NCBI GenBank assembly: GCA_910583925.1 | Contig: CAJTZJ010000003.1 | Coordinates: 124,001 to 188,000, forward strand | Source: an uncultured Eubacterium sp. | GTDB lineage: Bacteria; Bacillota; Clostridia; Oscillospirales; Acutalibacteraceae | Reading direction: 5' to 3' | Length of the DNA: 64,000 nucleotides | Shown: one piece after another, positions 48,941 to 58,703 of the stretch | Numbering within the stretch: the stretch's first letter is position 1 | Layout: every line of letters starts with the position of its first letter | Position numbers and translations under genes: made by a program | The notes under the pieces: generated by a model | What the model was told of the DNA's origin: nothing | Databases searched by the model: none | Seen by the model: only the letters and a program-made list of their open reading frames with translations

Positions 48941-49733
48941 AATCAAGCTGTTCCTTTAGTTCGTTAACATCCTTAAATGTTTTTTCGGGGCGAAGATAAT
49001 CAATAAGCTCTACAGCTATCGTCTTACCATATAAATCGCCGCTGAAATCAAAAATATGCGTTTCTGATAATGCCTTTTCCACTCTCCATGTCGGGCGCAT
49101 ACCGATATTGGTAAAGGATTTATATGTAACACCGTCAACAACCGTTCGACTTTCATAAACACCGAATTTAGGCACGATAAGTCCATCCGGCAAATGCTGA
49201 TTAATTGTTGGAAATCCAACAGTTCTTCCCCTTTTATCGCCCTCTGTAACTTCGCTTTCAAATGTAAAATTATAGCCAAGCATTTCGTTGGCATATCTTA
49301 TTCTGCCCTCTTCAACTGCTTTTCTGATTCTGGTTGAACTGATAGGCAGATTTTCAAATTCCTGTGCCTCAAGAATACGAACCCAGATATCTTTTTCTTC
49401 AAGATATTTCCGCATATCAAGCGCAGACCAGGAAGCATTTTTTCCGAAACGAAAATTAAATCCGCAGAGAACTGCCTTTGCACCGAATTTTTCGATAATA
49501 ATCTTTTCAATAAATTCTTTGCCTGAAAGATTTTTTATTTCATCAAAATCGGCAAAAACAGCATTGGGATAACGCTTTTCAAAAATACTTTTCTGCAAAA
49601 GCGAAAATTTATTGTTCACGCAATAAATAACAGTATTTTCCGCACCGGTAACAACGGTTTTATGTGCAAGGTGCATACCGTCAAAATCGCCTATTGCAAC
49701 CGCTTTTCTGTTTTTATAATCATAATTATCCAT
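48918..49733 (-). CDS. ribF: Bifunctional riboflavin kinase / FAD synthetase
   Basis: RibF converts riboflavin to FMN and then FAD. The N-terminal adenylyltransferase domain has AIGDFDGMHLAHK and ISSTRIRKAVEEG. The C-terminal kinase domain has RGRTVGFPTINQ and GVYESRTVVDG. At 271 residues it is about 40 shorter than usual, with a compact first domain, but all motifs remain. It starts 4 nt after truB. rpsO, its usual downstream neighbour, is replaced by a HAD gene. Confidence 0.95.
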   Translation of the reverse strand: MDNYDYKNRKAVAIGDFDGMHLAHKTVVTGAENTVIYCVNNKFSLLQKSIFEKRYPNAVFADFDEIKNLSGKEFIEKIIIEKFGAKAVLCGFNFRFGKNASWSALDMRKYLEEKDIWVRILEAQEFENLPISSTRIRKAVEEGRIRYANEMLGYNFTFESEVTEGDKRGRTVGFPTINQHLPDGLIVPKFGVYESRTVVDGVTYKSFTNIGMRPTWRVEKALSETHIFDFSGDLYGKTIAVELIDYLRPEKTFKDVNELKEQLDYDKSSIV

Positions 49734-49737
49734 AAGT

Positions 49738-50628
49738 TTATTTTTCTGTATATATTCGTTTAATTATAAGTTCTTCATTTACAGCCTGCCCTAACCCAAG
49801 AAAAGCACCTTCCGGATTATAAATTCTGTAAATTTCTTCCTTAATCAATTGTTTTTTTATTCTTGCCAAATCAAGCGAGCCTCCGTTTTTAAAGCGAATG
49901 CTTTGTGCAAGAGATATTGTTATTTTATCATAAGCTGACAGCACCTGATCAAGCGGCAGAAGAATATCATCAAATCCGATATTTTCATTCTTTCTTTGCT
50001 GAAGCTCATCAAGAGTAGTGCAGTTTTCCAGTGTAAAGCCCATTGCGCTTGTTCTTACAAGCGAGGTCATAACTGCACCGCAGCCAAGCATTCGTCCTAT
50101 ATCATCAATAAGAGAACGAATATAGGTACCCTTAGAACAAAAAACATCAATCACATATTCGCCGTTTATATTTTCAACAAGCTCCAGCCTTTTTATCTCA
50201 ATTTCACGCTCTTTTCGCTCAACCTCTATACCCTGTCTGGCAAGCTCATAAAGCCTTTTGCCATTTACAGACACGGCAGAGTACATAGGCGGAGTCTGCA
50301 TAATCTTTCCTTTGAAAAATTTCAGAGCCTCAGAAACATCGGATTCGGATACATTGTTCTCATACTCGGCGGTAACATTCCCTGTAATATCAAGCGTATC
50401 CGTAGTTTTTCCCAGAATAAACGAGGCACGGTAGCCCTTATCACTCTCAGGAAGAAAATTAAGAAATCGTGTAGCACCGCCTATCATAACCGGCAAAACA
50501 CCCTCTGCCATAGGATCAAGCGTACCCGTATGACCAACCTTTTTTTCTCCAAGTATCCCACGAAGCTTTGCACAAACACCAAAGGAGGTTATATTCTGTT
50601 TTTTATTAATACAGATTATTCCATTCAT
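49738..50628 (-). CDS. truB: tRNA pseudouridine-55 synthase
   Basis: TruB makes pseudouridine 55 in the T-loop of tRNAs. The 296-residue protein has the catalytic Asp (D38) in GHTGTLDPMAEGVLP, YSAVSVNGKRLYELAR and CSKGTYIRSLIDDIG. It overlaps the upstream DHH-family gene by 4 nt and lies in the nusA-infB operon, the classic location. Confidence 0.97.
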   Translation of the reverse strand: MNGIICINKKQNITSFGVCAKLRGILGEKKVGHTGTLDPMAEGVLPVMIGGATRFLNFLPESDKGYRASFILGKTTDTLDITGNVTAEYENNVSESDVSEALKFFKGKIMQTPPMYSAVSVNGKRLYELARQGIEVERKEREIEIKRLELVENINGEYVIDVFCSKGTYIRSLIDDIGRMLGCGAVMTSLVRTSAMGFTLENCTTLDELQQRKNENIGFDDILLPLDQVLSAYDKITISLAQSIRFKNGGSLDLARIKKQLIKEEIYRIYNPEGAFLGLGQAVNEELIIKRIYTEK

Positions 50629-51569
50629 TCAACAAGCTCTCCGCATTTTTGAACAATAAGCTCAACTGCCTCATCAACAGAGCAGTCCAGTCTGCAGGCT
50701 GCAGCCTGCGGATGTCCGCCGCCGCCAAAAAGCTTAGCGAGCTCAGCTGCATTAACGGTTTCAAAGGTTCTGAAAGATGCCTTACAGGTTCCATCAGGCT
50801 TTTCCCGAATTGTAATGCCGATTTCAACACCCTCTACCTGCCTTGTTAACGGAGCAAGAGCCTCCGTTTCCTGCTCATTAGAGCCGGATGACTTATACAT
50901 TTCCTGGGTAACCTTCATGATTGCAACCTTATCATTGCAATACAGCCTCATACTGTCAATAGCCAACCTTTCCAAACGAGCATATGTTTTCGTTTTTGTT
51001 TCAAACATAACTCTGTTTACATAGCCGTTATCCGCGCCGCATTCCAAAAGCTCCGCTGCAATACGGAAAGTTGAAGCCGTTACAGAGGCATAACGGAAGC
51101 AGCCTGTGTCCGTTGAAATACCGGTAAAAAGGCAATTTGCAATTTCCTTATCTATCTGCACTCCAAGCTCGGTTATAACCTCATAAACCAGTTCGCATGC
51201 CGATGCGGTTTCACGCAGATAAAGATTATCTGCATATTCCGTATTTGTTCCGTGATGGTCAATACACAGATTGATTCTTCCGCTGTAGGTATCCGCAAGG
51301 CTGCCCAAAAGATTTTCCGTTGCTACATCAACTGCTGCAACATAATCCTCTTTGAAATTCAAACAGGACATACCATTGTAAAGATAACTATATTTTGCGG
51401 GAATTTCATCTGCATTAATTACCCTTGCTTTTTTACCCATTTTGATAAGCGCACGGCAAAGCCCGAAGCCACACCCCAGAGTATCTCCATCAGGGTGGGC
51501 ATGAGTAAGAATAAGAATATTATCCTGCTCTTTTAAAAGAGCCGCACATTTTTTAACATCAATTCTCAT
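50625..51569 (-). CDS. nrnA: DHH-family phosphoesterase (NrnA-like nanoRNase/pAp phosphatase)
   Basis: The 314-residue enzyme has the DHH metal motifs HPDGDTLGCGF and DHHGTN, plus the C-terminal DHHA1 glycine motif FGGGGHPQAAAC. NrnA degrades very short RNAs and 3',5'-pAp. ATG 51569 follows AAAGGATGCGTCAA and overlaps the rbfA end by 11 nt; an ATG at 51578 is the alternative. Its place between rbfA and truB is conserved in Firmicutes. Confidence 0.93.
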   Translation of the reverse strand: MRIDVKKCAALLKEQDNILILTHAHPDGDTLGCGFGLCRALIKMGKKARVINADEIPAKYSYLYNGMSCLNFKEDYVAAVDVATENLLGSLADTYSGRINLCIDHHGTNTEYADNLYLRETASACELVYEVITELGVQIDKEIANCLFTGISTDTGCFRYASVTASTFRIAAELLECGADNGYVNRVMFETKTKTYARLERLAIDSMRLYCNDKVAIMKVTQEMYKSSGSNEQETEALAPLTRQVEGVEIGITIREKPDGTCKASFRTFETVNAAELAKLFGGGGHPQAAACRLDCSVDEAVELIVQKCGELVE

Positions 51570-51909
51570 TTGACGCATCCTTTAATTTCTCGAAAATCTC
51601 CATACCCTTTTCAATAGAATCATCAGCAACAAAGGTTAATTCAGGAGCTTTTCTTAAGTGAAGATTATTACCAAGCGCACGGCGGATATAGCCCTGAGCA
51701 GAAGCAAGCCCTTTGCAGGCTGTTTTTGCTTCCTCAATTCCGCTCATTGCACTTATATATACTTTGGCATAGCTTAAATCATTAGACACTGTTACATTAA
51801 CAACTGTAAGCATTTTTCCGGCAACACGGGGATCCTTAAGTTCCCGCATCAAGGAAATTATTTCACGCTTAATATCTTCTGAAATTCTATCAATATGAAA
51901 TCCTGCCAT
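51559..51909 (-). CDS. rbfA: Ribosome-binding factor A
   Basis: RbfA binds the immature 30S subunit and is needed for 16S 5'-end maturation. The 116-residue KH-like protein has RISEDIKREIISLMRELKDPR, VNVTVSNDLSYAKVY and LRKAPELTFVADDS. It follows infB by about 48 nt and overlaps the next gene, as is usual for this operon. Confidence 0.97.
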   Translation of the reverse strand: MAGFHIDRISEDIKREIISLMRELKDPRVAGKMLTVVNVTVSNDLSYAKVYISAMSGIEEAKTACKGLASAQGYIRRALGNNLHLRKAPELTFVADDSIEKGMEIFEKLKDASNEN

Positions 51910-51957
51910 ATTAATTCACATAGCCTTTCTTAGAATTGGATTCGTGTAAATTGCACA

Positions 51958-54333
51958 CTAATCCCTATATTCCTCAACAATATAACATTCAAGAATATCG
52001 CCGGGCTTGATATCATCCCAGTTTTCAAGGGATATACCGCATTCATAACCCGAAGATACTTCTTTAACATCATCTTTAAATCGTTTAAGATTCTTAATCG
52101 CTGTATCAGCAAGCTGCTTGCCGTTTCTTACAACACGAACCTTGCCGTTTCTGCGTACATTACCGCTTGTAACAAGCGAGCCTGCAATTGAGCCTACACT
52201 TGAAAGGGTATAAACCTCACGAACCTCAACAGTACCGGTATCCACATTTCTGTACTTAACAGAACGCATACCGCGCATTGCCGATTCAATATCCTCTATT
52301 GCATCATAGATAATATCATACTGCTTGATTTCAATACCATCCCTTGAGGCATTATCGGCAGCAATCTGCTCAACACCCGTTGCAAATGCAACAATAATCG
52401 CATTTGAGGCATTGGCAAGCATAACATCGGAATCATTAACAGCACCAACGGCACCGTGAATAATCTTAACCCTTACCTCATCATTTTCAATCTTGAGAAG
52501 TGACTGCTTAACAGCTTCAACTGAGCCCTGAACATCAGCCTTAACAATAACATTAAGCTCTTTCATTTCTCCGTCCTCAATCGTTGAGAAAAGCGTATCA
52601 AGCGTAACTTTCTGGTAAAGCTTGAATTCCTCTTCCTTTGCAAGAGCCTTTCGCTGCTCAACCAACTCTTTTGCAAGGCGTTCATTTGAAACAGCATTGA
52701 ATTCATCACCGCTCATAGGAGCAGCATCAAGACCCATAATTTCAACAGGAACAGACGGACCTGCTTCATCAATTCTGTTGCCCTTATAATCTGTCATTGC
52801 ACGAACACGGCCTACTGCCGTACCGGCAACAACATAATCGCCGGAACGAAGTGTACCGTTCTGAACAAGAAAAGTTGCAACAGGACCTCTTCCCTTATCA
52901 ATCTTGGCTTCAATTACAACACCCTTTGCAGAACGATTCGGATTCGCCTTAAGTTCTGCCATTTCGGAAACAAGAACGATTGTTTCAAGGAGCTTATCAA
53001 TACCCATTTTAGTTTTAGCAGAAACAGGAACACATATTACATCTCCGCCCCATTCTTCAGGAACCAGATTATGCTCCGTAAGCTGCTCCATAATTCTTGC
53101 AGGGTTTGCACCCTCTTTATCCATTTTATTAATCGCAACAATAATTTCAATTTCCGCTGCCTTTGCATGGTTTATAGCTTCAATTGTCTGCGGCATAATA
53201 CCGTCATCGGCTGCAACAACAAGCACTGCAACATCCGTTGCCATCGCACCTCTTGCACGCATAGCTGTAAACGCAGCATGACCCGGTGTATCAAGGAAAG
53301 TAATTTTCTGATCATTAACCTCAACCTGATAAGCACCGATTGCCTGCGTAATACCGCCTGCCTCTGTTGAAGTTACATCTGTATCACGGATTGCATCAAG
53401 AATAGAGGTTTTACCATGGTCTACATGGCCCATAACACATACTACAGGAGGACGGGTAATTGCATTTTCATCATCCTCAACCTCTTCTTCAATAATACGC
53501 TCTTCAATTGTCACCTCAACAAGCTTTTCAACCTTAGCTCCAAGCTCTGTTGAAACGATTTCGGCGGTATCATAATCAATAACCTCATTAACGGTTGCCA
53601 TAACACCGAGCACCATAAGCTTTTTGATAACCTCAGTAGCTGTCATACGAAGAAGATTAGCAAGATCTCCTACTGTAATCTCATCCGGAACCTGAATCTT
53701 AATCTGCTGCTTCTTTCTCTGTTCAGCAATACGAGCAAGACGCTGCTGCTCCGTTTCCTTTTTGGAGCGAGCATGCATACCCTGCGGCTTCTTTTTTCTG
53801 TACTGCTTTGATTTTTGATTAAGCTTTTGCTTTTTCTGATAATCGCCCATGGAAGAAGCAGGTGCAATATCCTCATACTTTTGATTGTATTTTTCAAGAT
53901 CAACCGTGTTTACACGGGTATCAATTCTGCGTGTTTCACCCTTTGTACGAGCCTGCGGAGTCTGATTCGCCTTTTTCTTTGCTTTTTCCTCTGCACGCTT
54001 TGCAGCCTGCTCTGCCATCTGAAGAATAGCGGCCTGACTTTCACGCTTTTTGTCCTTTTCCGTTGCAGGCTTTTTAGGTTTTGCCTCTTTATTCTGCTTC
54101 TTTTCTTCTTTTTTTTCTGATTTTTTCTTTGAAGAATTAAAGTAAGAATCTAATGTTTTAACGCTGTTGTCAATCGTAATTTTATCAAAAAGAACATTCA
54201 GCTCATCCTCTTCAAGCACCGTACCTGCCTTTTTTGCAGCACCGCCACAATACTGTGAAAGTATTTCGATAATTTCTTTATTCGTTTTTCCAAAGTCCCT
54301 TGCAACATCGGAAACTTTAACCTTTATTACCAT
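51958..54333 (-). CDS. infB: Translation initiation factor IF-2
   Basis: IF-2 brings fMet-tRNA to the 30S subunit. The 791-residue GTPase has an N-terminal IF2_N module (SDVARDFGKTNKEIIEILSQ) and a long Lys/Glu-rich linker (about residues 70-210). The G domain has GHVDHGKTS, DTPGHAAF and NKMDKE, followed by the domain II-IV C-terminus (ECGISLENWDDIKPGD). ATG 54333 follows AGGAGGAATTCGATAT. Confidence 0.98.
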   Translation of the reverse strand: MVIKVKVSDVARDFGKTNKEIIEILSQYCGGAAKKAGTVLEEDELNVLFDKITIDNSVKTLDSYFNSSKKKSEKKEEKKQNKEAKPKKPATEKDKKRESQAAILQMAEQAAKRAEEKAKKKANQTPQARTKGETRRIDTRVNTVDLEKYNQKYEDIAPASSMGDYQKKQKLNQKSKQYRKKKPQGMHARSKKETEQQRLARIAEQRKKQQIKIQVPDEITVGDLANLLRMTATEVIKKLMVLGVMATVNEVIDYDTAEIVSTELGAKVEKLVEVTIEERIIEEEVEDDENAITRPPVVCVMGHVDHGKTSILDAIRDTDVTSTEAGGITQAIGAYQVEVNDQKITFLDTPGHAAFTAMRARGAMATDVAVLVVAADDGIMPQTIEAINHAKAAEIEIIVAINKMDKEGANPARIMEQLTEHNLVPEEWGGDVICVPVSAKTKMGIDKLLETIVLVSEMAELKANPNRSAKGVVIEAKIDKGRGPVATFLVQNGTLRSGDYVVAGTAVGRVRAMTDYKGNRIDEAGPSVPVEIMGLDAAPMSGDEFNAVSNERLAKELVEQRKALAKEEEFKLYQKVTLDTLFSTIEDGEMKELNVIVKADVQGSVEAVKQSLLKIENDEVRVKIIHGAVGAVNDSDVMLANASNAIIVAFATGVEQIAADNASRDGIEIKQYDIIYDAIEDIESAMRGMRSVKYRNVDTGTVEVREVYTLSSVGSIAGSLVTSGNVRRNGKVRVVRNGKQLADTAIKNLKRFKDDVKEVSSGYECGISLENWDDIKPGDILECYIVEEYRD

Positions 54334-54365
54334 ATATCGAATTCCTCCTGTCTTAAATTATGTTG

Positions 54366-54677
54366 TTAATCTTCTAATAGTGAAATAATTTTTTTGCTGA
54401 AATTCTTATCATTAACCGCTATAACGCCTGCTTTATATCCACAGGAAAAATAAATTTCAACAATTGTTATATCTGTATAAAAAACGGGAATATCAAATTT
54501 TCTTTTGTCCATTGCCGTTTTAAACTCAAGCCTTAAGCGTTCTGATGTATCCGAAGCAAAAATAAGACATTCCGCTTTACCTTCCATTACAGCCGATAAA
54601 GCCGTATCGTGCCCCATTGAAAGCCTGCCTGCTCTGCGGGCAAGCCCAAGCATTGAAAGCACCTTATTCTTTTCCAT
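54366..54677 (-). CDS. ylxQ: L7Ae-family RNA-binding protein YlxQ
   Basis: The 103-residue L7Ae/L30e-like protein sits between rnpM and infB in most Firmicutes. LGLARRAGRLSMGHDT is the family block, and it probably binds kink-turn RNA. ATG 54677 overlaps the rnpM end by 14 nt, so translation is coupled; the frame back to 54719 lacks a ribosome site. The biological role is poorly defined. Confidence 0.9.
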   Translation of the reverse strand: MEKNKVLSMLGLARRAGRLSMGHDTALSAVMEGKAECLIFASDTSERLRLEFKTAMDKRKFDIPVFYTDITIVEIYFSCGYKAGVIAVNDKNFSKKIISLLED

Positions 54678-54936
54678 TTTCAATTTCTTCTTCCATTTTA
54701 TCGTAAATTTCATCTTCAATTTTCATCGAAAACGCACGCTCAAAGGCTCTTTTTTTTCTTGCCTTTTTCAAGCATTCGGGATTATTGCAAACATAAGCAC
54801 CGCGGCCGTTTTTTTTGCCTGTTAAATCAAGGCTGATTTCGCCCTCCGGGCTTTTAACAACCCTTACAAGCATGCGTTTATCAAACATTTCTCCGCAGCC
54901 TGTGCACATTCTTTTAACTTCACGCTTTGCTTTCAT
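54664..54936 (-). CDS. rnpM: RNase P modulator RnpM (YlxR)
   Basis: The 90-residue basic protein has a MCTGCGEMFDKRMLVRVV start and the GRGAYVCNNPECLKKA cysteine block of the YlxR family, which in Bacillus binds RNase P RNA and reduces its activity. The acidic tail (EDEIYDKMEEEIENG) is variable. The start follows GGGAGATAATTAAGA. It lies between nusA and ylxQ. Confidence 0.93.
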   Translation of the reverse strand: MKAKREVKRMCTGCGEMFDKRMLVRVVKSPEGEISLDLTGKKNGRGAYVCNNPECLKKARKKRAFERAFSMKIEDEIYDKMEEEIENGKE

Positions 54937-54956
54937 TCTTAATTATCTCCCAAAAT

Positions 54957-56021
54957 TTATTCCTGAACTCCCTCATAGAAGCCCGATTCAGGCTTAATAT
55001 CTATCTTCCAGCCTGTAAGCTTTGCAGCAAGACGAACATTCTGACCCTTATTGCCGATAGCAAGACTAAGCTGATCATCCGGCACTGTTGCACGGCAGAT
55101 TTTCTTTTCTTCATCAAGGATTTCAACACTGCAAACATCAGATGGAGCAAGAGAAGCCGAGATAAATTCAGCATTATCCTCGCTGAAGTTTACAATATCA
55201 ATCTTTTCACCGCCAAGTGCATCAACAATATTTGAAACTCTCTGACCCTTTGGTCCGATGCAAGCACCTACTGCATCAACATTTTCATCCTTACTGAAAA
55301 CAGCAATCTTTGTTCTGGAGCCTGCCTCACGGGAAACCGATTTGATTTCGATTGTACCGTCAAAGATTTCCGGAACCTCTGTTTCAAATAATCTTCTTAC
55401 AAGCCCCTTATGGGTTCTTGAAAGCATAATTTTCGGACCTCTGCTGTTATCCTGAATAACATCCACAATAAAGATTTTAATATTATCGCCCTCTGTAAGC
55501 ACTTCGCCCGGCACCTGCTCTGCCTTTGGAAGCATTGCAAGTGTTTTGCCGATTTCAACCGTTGCATTCCCTGTTACAGGATCAATCCTATGGATTTTTG
55601 CAGTAACAAGCTCCTGATTCTTATTCTGAAACTCTTCATACTGCTTGCCCTTTTCGCCTTCTCGGATACCCTGACGGATAACATTTTTCGCCGTCTGTGC
55701 AACAATTCTGCCGAAATCCTTGGTCTTGAGAGGAATATCAATCGTTTTTCCAACCTTTGCACTTTTGCGAAGCTCAAGCGCATCATCAATCAGAATATCT
55801 GTATCCTCATCCTCAATTTCTTCAACAACATTTTTGCGAACATAAACTTTGATTTTTTCTTTTTCAGGATCTATATCACAGAAAACAATATCCTTATCAT
55901 TAAAGTATTCACGCTTTGCGGCAACAATAATTGCACCCGAAATCTTTTCATAAAGATATTCTGCCGAAAGACCTTTCTCTTCTTCAAGCATTCTTACTGC
56001 TTCAAAAAATTCCTTGCTCAT
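54957..56021 (-). CDS. nusA: Transcription termination/antitermination factor NusA
   Basis: NusA binds RNA polymerase and affects pausing, termination and antitermination. The 354-residue protein has the N-terminal polymerase-binding domain (MSKEFFEAVRMLEEEKG), an S1 domain (about 135-200), and two KH domains with GACIGPKGQRVSNIV and LAIGNKGQNVRLAAKLTGW. It lacks the acidic repeats of enterobacterial NusA, as in other Firmicutes. ATG 56021 is preferred over 56033, because AAAGGTTGATAGG lies just upstream. Confidence 0.97.
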   Translation of the reverse strand: MSKEFFEAVRMLEEEKGLSAEYLYEKISGAIIVAAKREYFNDKDIVFCDIDPEKEKIKVYVRKNVVEEIEDEDTDILIDDALELRKSAKVGKTIDIPLKTKDFGRIVAQTAKNVIRQGIREGEKGKQYEEFQNKNQELVTAKIHRIDPVTGNATVEIGKTLAMLPKAEQVPGEVLTEGDNIKIFIVDVIQDNSRGPKIMLSRTHKGLVRRLFETEVPEIFDGTIEIKSVSREAGSRTKIAVFSKDENVDAVGACIGPKGQRVSNIVDALGGEKIDIVNFSEDNAEFISASLAPSDVCSVEILDEEKKICRATVPDDQLSLAIGNKGQNVRLAAKLTGWKIDIKPESGFYEGVQE

Positions 56022-56054
56022 TTTTCCTATCAACCTTTCTGTATTAAAATTGTT

Positions 56055-56531
56055 TTAAAAATCATTTATATTAAAATCATCAAGCTTAATATAAGAGGTT
56101 TCTTTTTTATTAAATGAAATTCTCTTATCATCCTGAAGCTTAATGGTTATTTCGCCGTTTTCATAGCTTTCGAGAATGCCGTTAAAATCACGGATATTCT
56201 CAATCGGCCTTATCGTTCTTGCCATAACCGCTGAGCCGATATACCTTTCAAAATGCCAATCCTTTTTAAGTTCTCTTTCCACACCGGGAGAGGAAACCTC
56301 CAGCATATAGCTTTGAGAAATAGGATCTGCTTCATCAAGAGGTTTGGTTACTGCACGGGTTAAATCAACGCAATCATCAATAGAAACGCCGCCCTCTTTA
56401 TCAATAAAAATTCTTAAATACCAGTCCGTCCCCTCTTTCGTAAAGGTAATATCCCAGATACTGACAGAGAGCTCTGAAGCAAAAGGTGCAACGATTTCTT
56501 CTACCTTCTGAACCGTGTTTTTGCCTGCCAT
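56055..56531 (-). CDS. rimP: Ribosome maturation factor RimP
   Basis: RimP assists 30S subunit assembly. The 158-residue protein has WYLRIFIDKEGGVSIDDCVDLTR and LEVSSPGVERELKK, the conserved family blocks. ATG 56531 follows AGGAGGTTTTTTCTTA; the frame back to 56591 contains the leader hairpin and is not used. It heads the ten-gene operon running to 48278. Confidence 0.96.
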   Translation of the reverse strand: MAGKNTVQKVEEIVAPFASELSVSIWDITFTKEGTDWYLRIFIDKEGGVSIDDCVDLTRAVTKPLDEADPISQSYMLEVSSPGVERELKKDWHFERYIGSAVMARTIRPIENIRDFNGILESYENGEITIKLQDDKRISFNKKETSYIKLDDFNINDF

Positions 56532-56558
56532 TAAGAAAAAACCTCCTAACAATGATAT

Positions 56559-56583
56559 GAGAGCGGCTTCAAAAGCCACTCTC
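56559..56583 (-). promoter_or_regulatory. Hairpin in the rimP leader
   Basis: GAGAGTGGCTT pairs with AAGCCGCTCTC around TTG (one G-U pair), between the promoter and the ribosome site. There is no T run, so it is more likely a stability or regulatory element than a terminator. Confidence 0.5.
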
Positions 56584-56611
56584 ACTTTCACTTTCTTAAC
56601 TTACGCTTTAT

Positions 56612-56640
56612 AATATAATATATAAATTAGATATTGTCAA
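56612..56640 (-). promoter_or_regulatory. Promoter of the rimP-nusA-infB operon
   Basis: Reverse-strand TTGACA (56635-56640) and TATATT (56612-56617), 17-nt spacer. It starts just after the amylase-family gene on the same strand. Confidence 0.65.
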
Positions 56641-56647
56641 GACAAAT

Positions 56648-58549
56648 TTATCTTATTTTGTAAATATTACCCTCGAACGGTTTAAGAGCATCAGACGGCT
56701 TGCCCTTTGTTGAAAGAATAAGCTGTGCATTCTGCATATCAATCGGTCTTGGCTGAACCTTTTTGCCAAGGTTTAACTCAACATAGTAAAGCTCATCATT
56801 GTATTCTCTGTAATAACAAAAAACAGGTGCATCAATATTTTCGGCACGCTTAAACTCACCGTAAACAAGGGCGGGTGTGTTCTTTCTTAATGCAATTGCT
56901 CTTTTGTAGAAATTCAAAACACTGTCTTCTCTCCCGGCCTCATCTTCAGCATTAAATCTTCGGTAATCAGAGGTAATCTTAAGCCACGGCTTGCCTGTCG
57001 TAAAGCCTGCATTTTCGCTGTCGCTCCATTGGAACGGACTTCTTGAATTATCACGAGTGCCTGTTTTTGCTTTGAAGAAAGCCTTTTCCTTGCTCTTTCC
57101 CTTAGCAACAAGCTCTTTATAGGTATTCACTGCCTGAACATCATCAATTTCTTCAATAGATTCAAAATCAACATTGCCCATTGAAATCTCCTGCCCCTGA
57201 TAGATATACGGCACACCGCGAAGCGTCATCTGAATCAGACCGCAGATTTTTGATATATCCTCCCGGTAAGCATCTGTTTTATCAACTCTTGTAACAATAC
57301 GGGGATTATCATGATTTTCAAAAAATACAGTCGGCCAGCAATGATTTGTATAATCCGTCTGGAAAATTTCAAAATTCTCCATAACCTTATATAAATCATA
57401 ATCAAAATAATCGTAATTCGTATGTCCCTGATTGATTAGAAAATCAAAGTTGAATACGGTATCCAGCTCTTTGCGGAAATCAGCAGTAAGCATCTTATCC
57501 ATTTCAATGCCTGCACCGCCGCATTCACCGACAGTATAAACATCATAGTTCCCAAAGGTTTTTTCCCGCATTTCACGCAGATATTCATGAAGACGAGGAC
57601 CATAGAAATAATATTCCGCACCCTTATAGCCTGTTAATACACCAAGAAACGGATTGGCTTCCGGAAGATTAGGATCCTTGCTTATAAAATTAATAACATC
57701 CATTCTGAAGCCGTCAATCCCCTTGTCCAGCCACCAGTTCATCATAGCGTAGACATCATTGCGCATTTTCTCGTTTTCCCAGTTTAAATCCATCTGTTTT
57801 TTTGTCCAAAGATGCATTGCCCACTGATCAAGGTGTTCATAATAATTCCATGCATTGCCCTTGAAAAGGGAATTCCAGTTGTTCGGGGGCGTTATTCCCT
57901 TATCGGCGGCATCACGCCAGATATAATAATCATGATAAGGATTATCCTTTGATTTAAGCGCTTCTTTAAACCACTCATGTTCATCACTTGTATGGTTAAC
58001 AACAAGATCAACAATAAGCTTCATACCACGCTTATGTATTTCATCAAGCAGGGTATCAAAATCCTCCATTGTGCCGAATTCAGCTAAAATCTTTTTATAA
58101 TCCCGAATATCATAGCCATTATCATCATTCGGAGAATCATAAAAAGGAGAACACCATATGGCCGTTACACCCAAATCCTGAAGATAATCCAGTTTTTCCG
58201 TCACACCTTTTAAATCCCCGATACCATCGCCGTTGCTGTCATAAAACGAGCGGGGATAAACCTGATAAATAACCGCTTCCTTCCACCATTTTTTCTCAAG
58301 CGTTCCCTTATCCGTAATAACCTCGTCTTTTTCAAGATTAAGCATATCACAGATTTGCTGAACTGTATTTTTATCAATAAGACCTGCCGTAAGTGTATTA
58401 AGCAGTTTGAATTTTCCGTTTCCGAGAGGTCCGTTTGTAATAAGAGCAGATGGCAGACGAAGAGCCATCATCAGTTTTTCCAACATATCCTTTGCCATAG
58501 GATTTTTTAAGGCATCCTTAAATTTAGTATTTGGTGTAATTTTTAACAT
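56648..58549 (-). CDS. GH13 alpha-glucosidase (oligo-1,6-glucosidase-like) with N-terminal helical module
   Basis: This 633-residue cytoplasmic enzyme hydrolyses alpha-glucosidic bonds of malto- or isomalto-oligosaccharides. From about residue 87 it is a standard GH13_31-like protein: WWKEAVIYQVYPRSF, DLVVNHTSDEH, nucleophile Asp in GFRMDVINF, acid Glu in TVGECGG and transition-state Asp in FFENHDNPR. The first ~85 residues are extra. They contain TPNTKFKDALKNPMAKDMLEK, resembling short helical NPxAK...LE segments found in other clostridial glycosidases. ATG 58549 follows AGGGGATACGCTT. Confidence 0.93.
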   Translation of the reverse strand: MLKITPNTKFKDALKNPMAKDMLEKLMMALRLPSALITNGPLGNGKFKLLNTLTAGLIDKNTVQQICDMLNLEKDEVITDKGTLEKKWWKEAVIYQVYPRSFYDSNGDGIGDLKGVTEKLDYLQDLGVTAIWCSPFYDSPNDDNGYDIRDYKKILAEFGTMEDFDTLLDEIHKRGMKLIVDLVVNHTSDEHEWFKEALKSKDNPYHDYYIWRDAADKGITPPNNWNSLFKGNAWNYYEHLDQWAMHLWTKKQMDLNWENEKMRNDVYAMMNWWLDKGIDGFRMDVINFISKDPNLPEANPFLGVLTGYKGAEYYFYGPRLHEYLREMREKTFGNYDVYTVGECGGAGIEMDKMLTADFRKELDTVFNFDFLINQGHTNYDYFDYDLYKVMENFEIFQTDYTNHCWPTVFFENHDNPRIVTRVDKTDAYREDISKICGLIQMTLRGVPYIYQGQEISMGNVDFESIEEIDDVQAVNTYKELVAKGKSKEKAFFKAKTGTRDNSRSPFQWSDSENAGFTTGKPWLKITSDYRRFNAEDEAGREDSVLNFYKRAIALRKNTPALVYGEFKRAENIDAPVFCYYREYNDELYYVELNLGKKVQPRPIDMQNAQLILSTKGKPSDALKPFEGNIYKIR

Positions 58550-58703
58550 AAGCGTATCCCCTCATTCATCTTAAATAATGTATAAACATATCCAATAATA
58601 ATTATATGGCAATAAAAATCTTTATTCTATACACAATATTCATAATATTTCATCAATCCTTTCGTGCATTCTGCCTAACAGATATATGGTAAATGTAAAA
58701 ATG

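Noticed and set aside
53815..54120. Plus-strand frame opposite the infB linker, rich in Phe and Leu
   Set aside because: It mirrors the Lys/Glu-rich IF-2 linker on the other strand and has no ribosome site.
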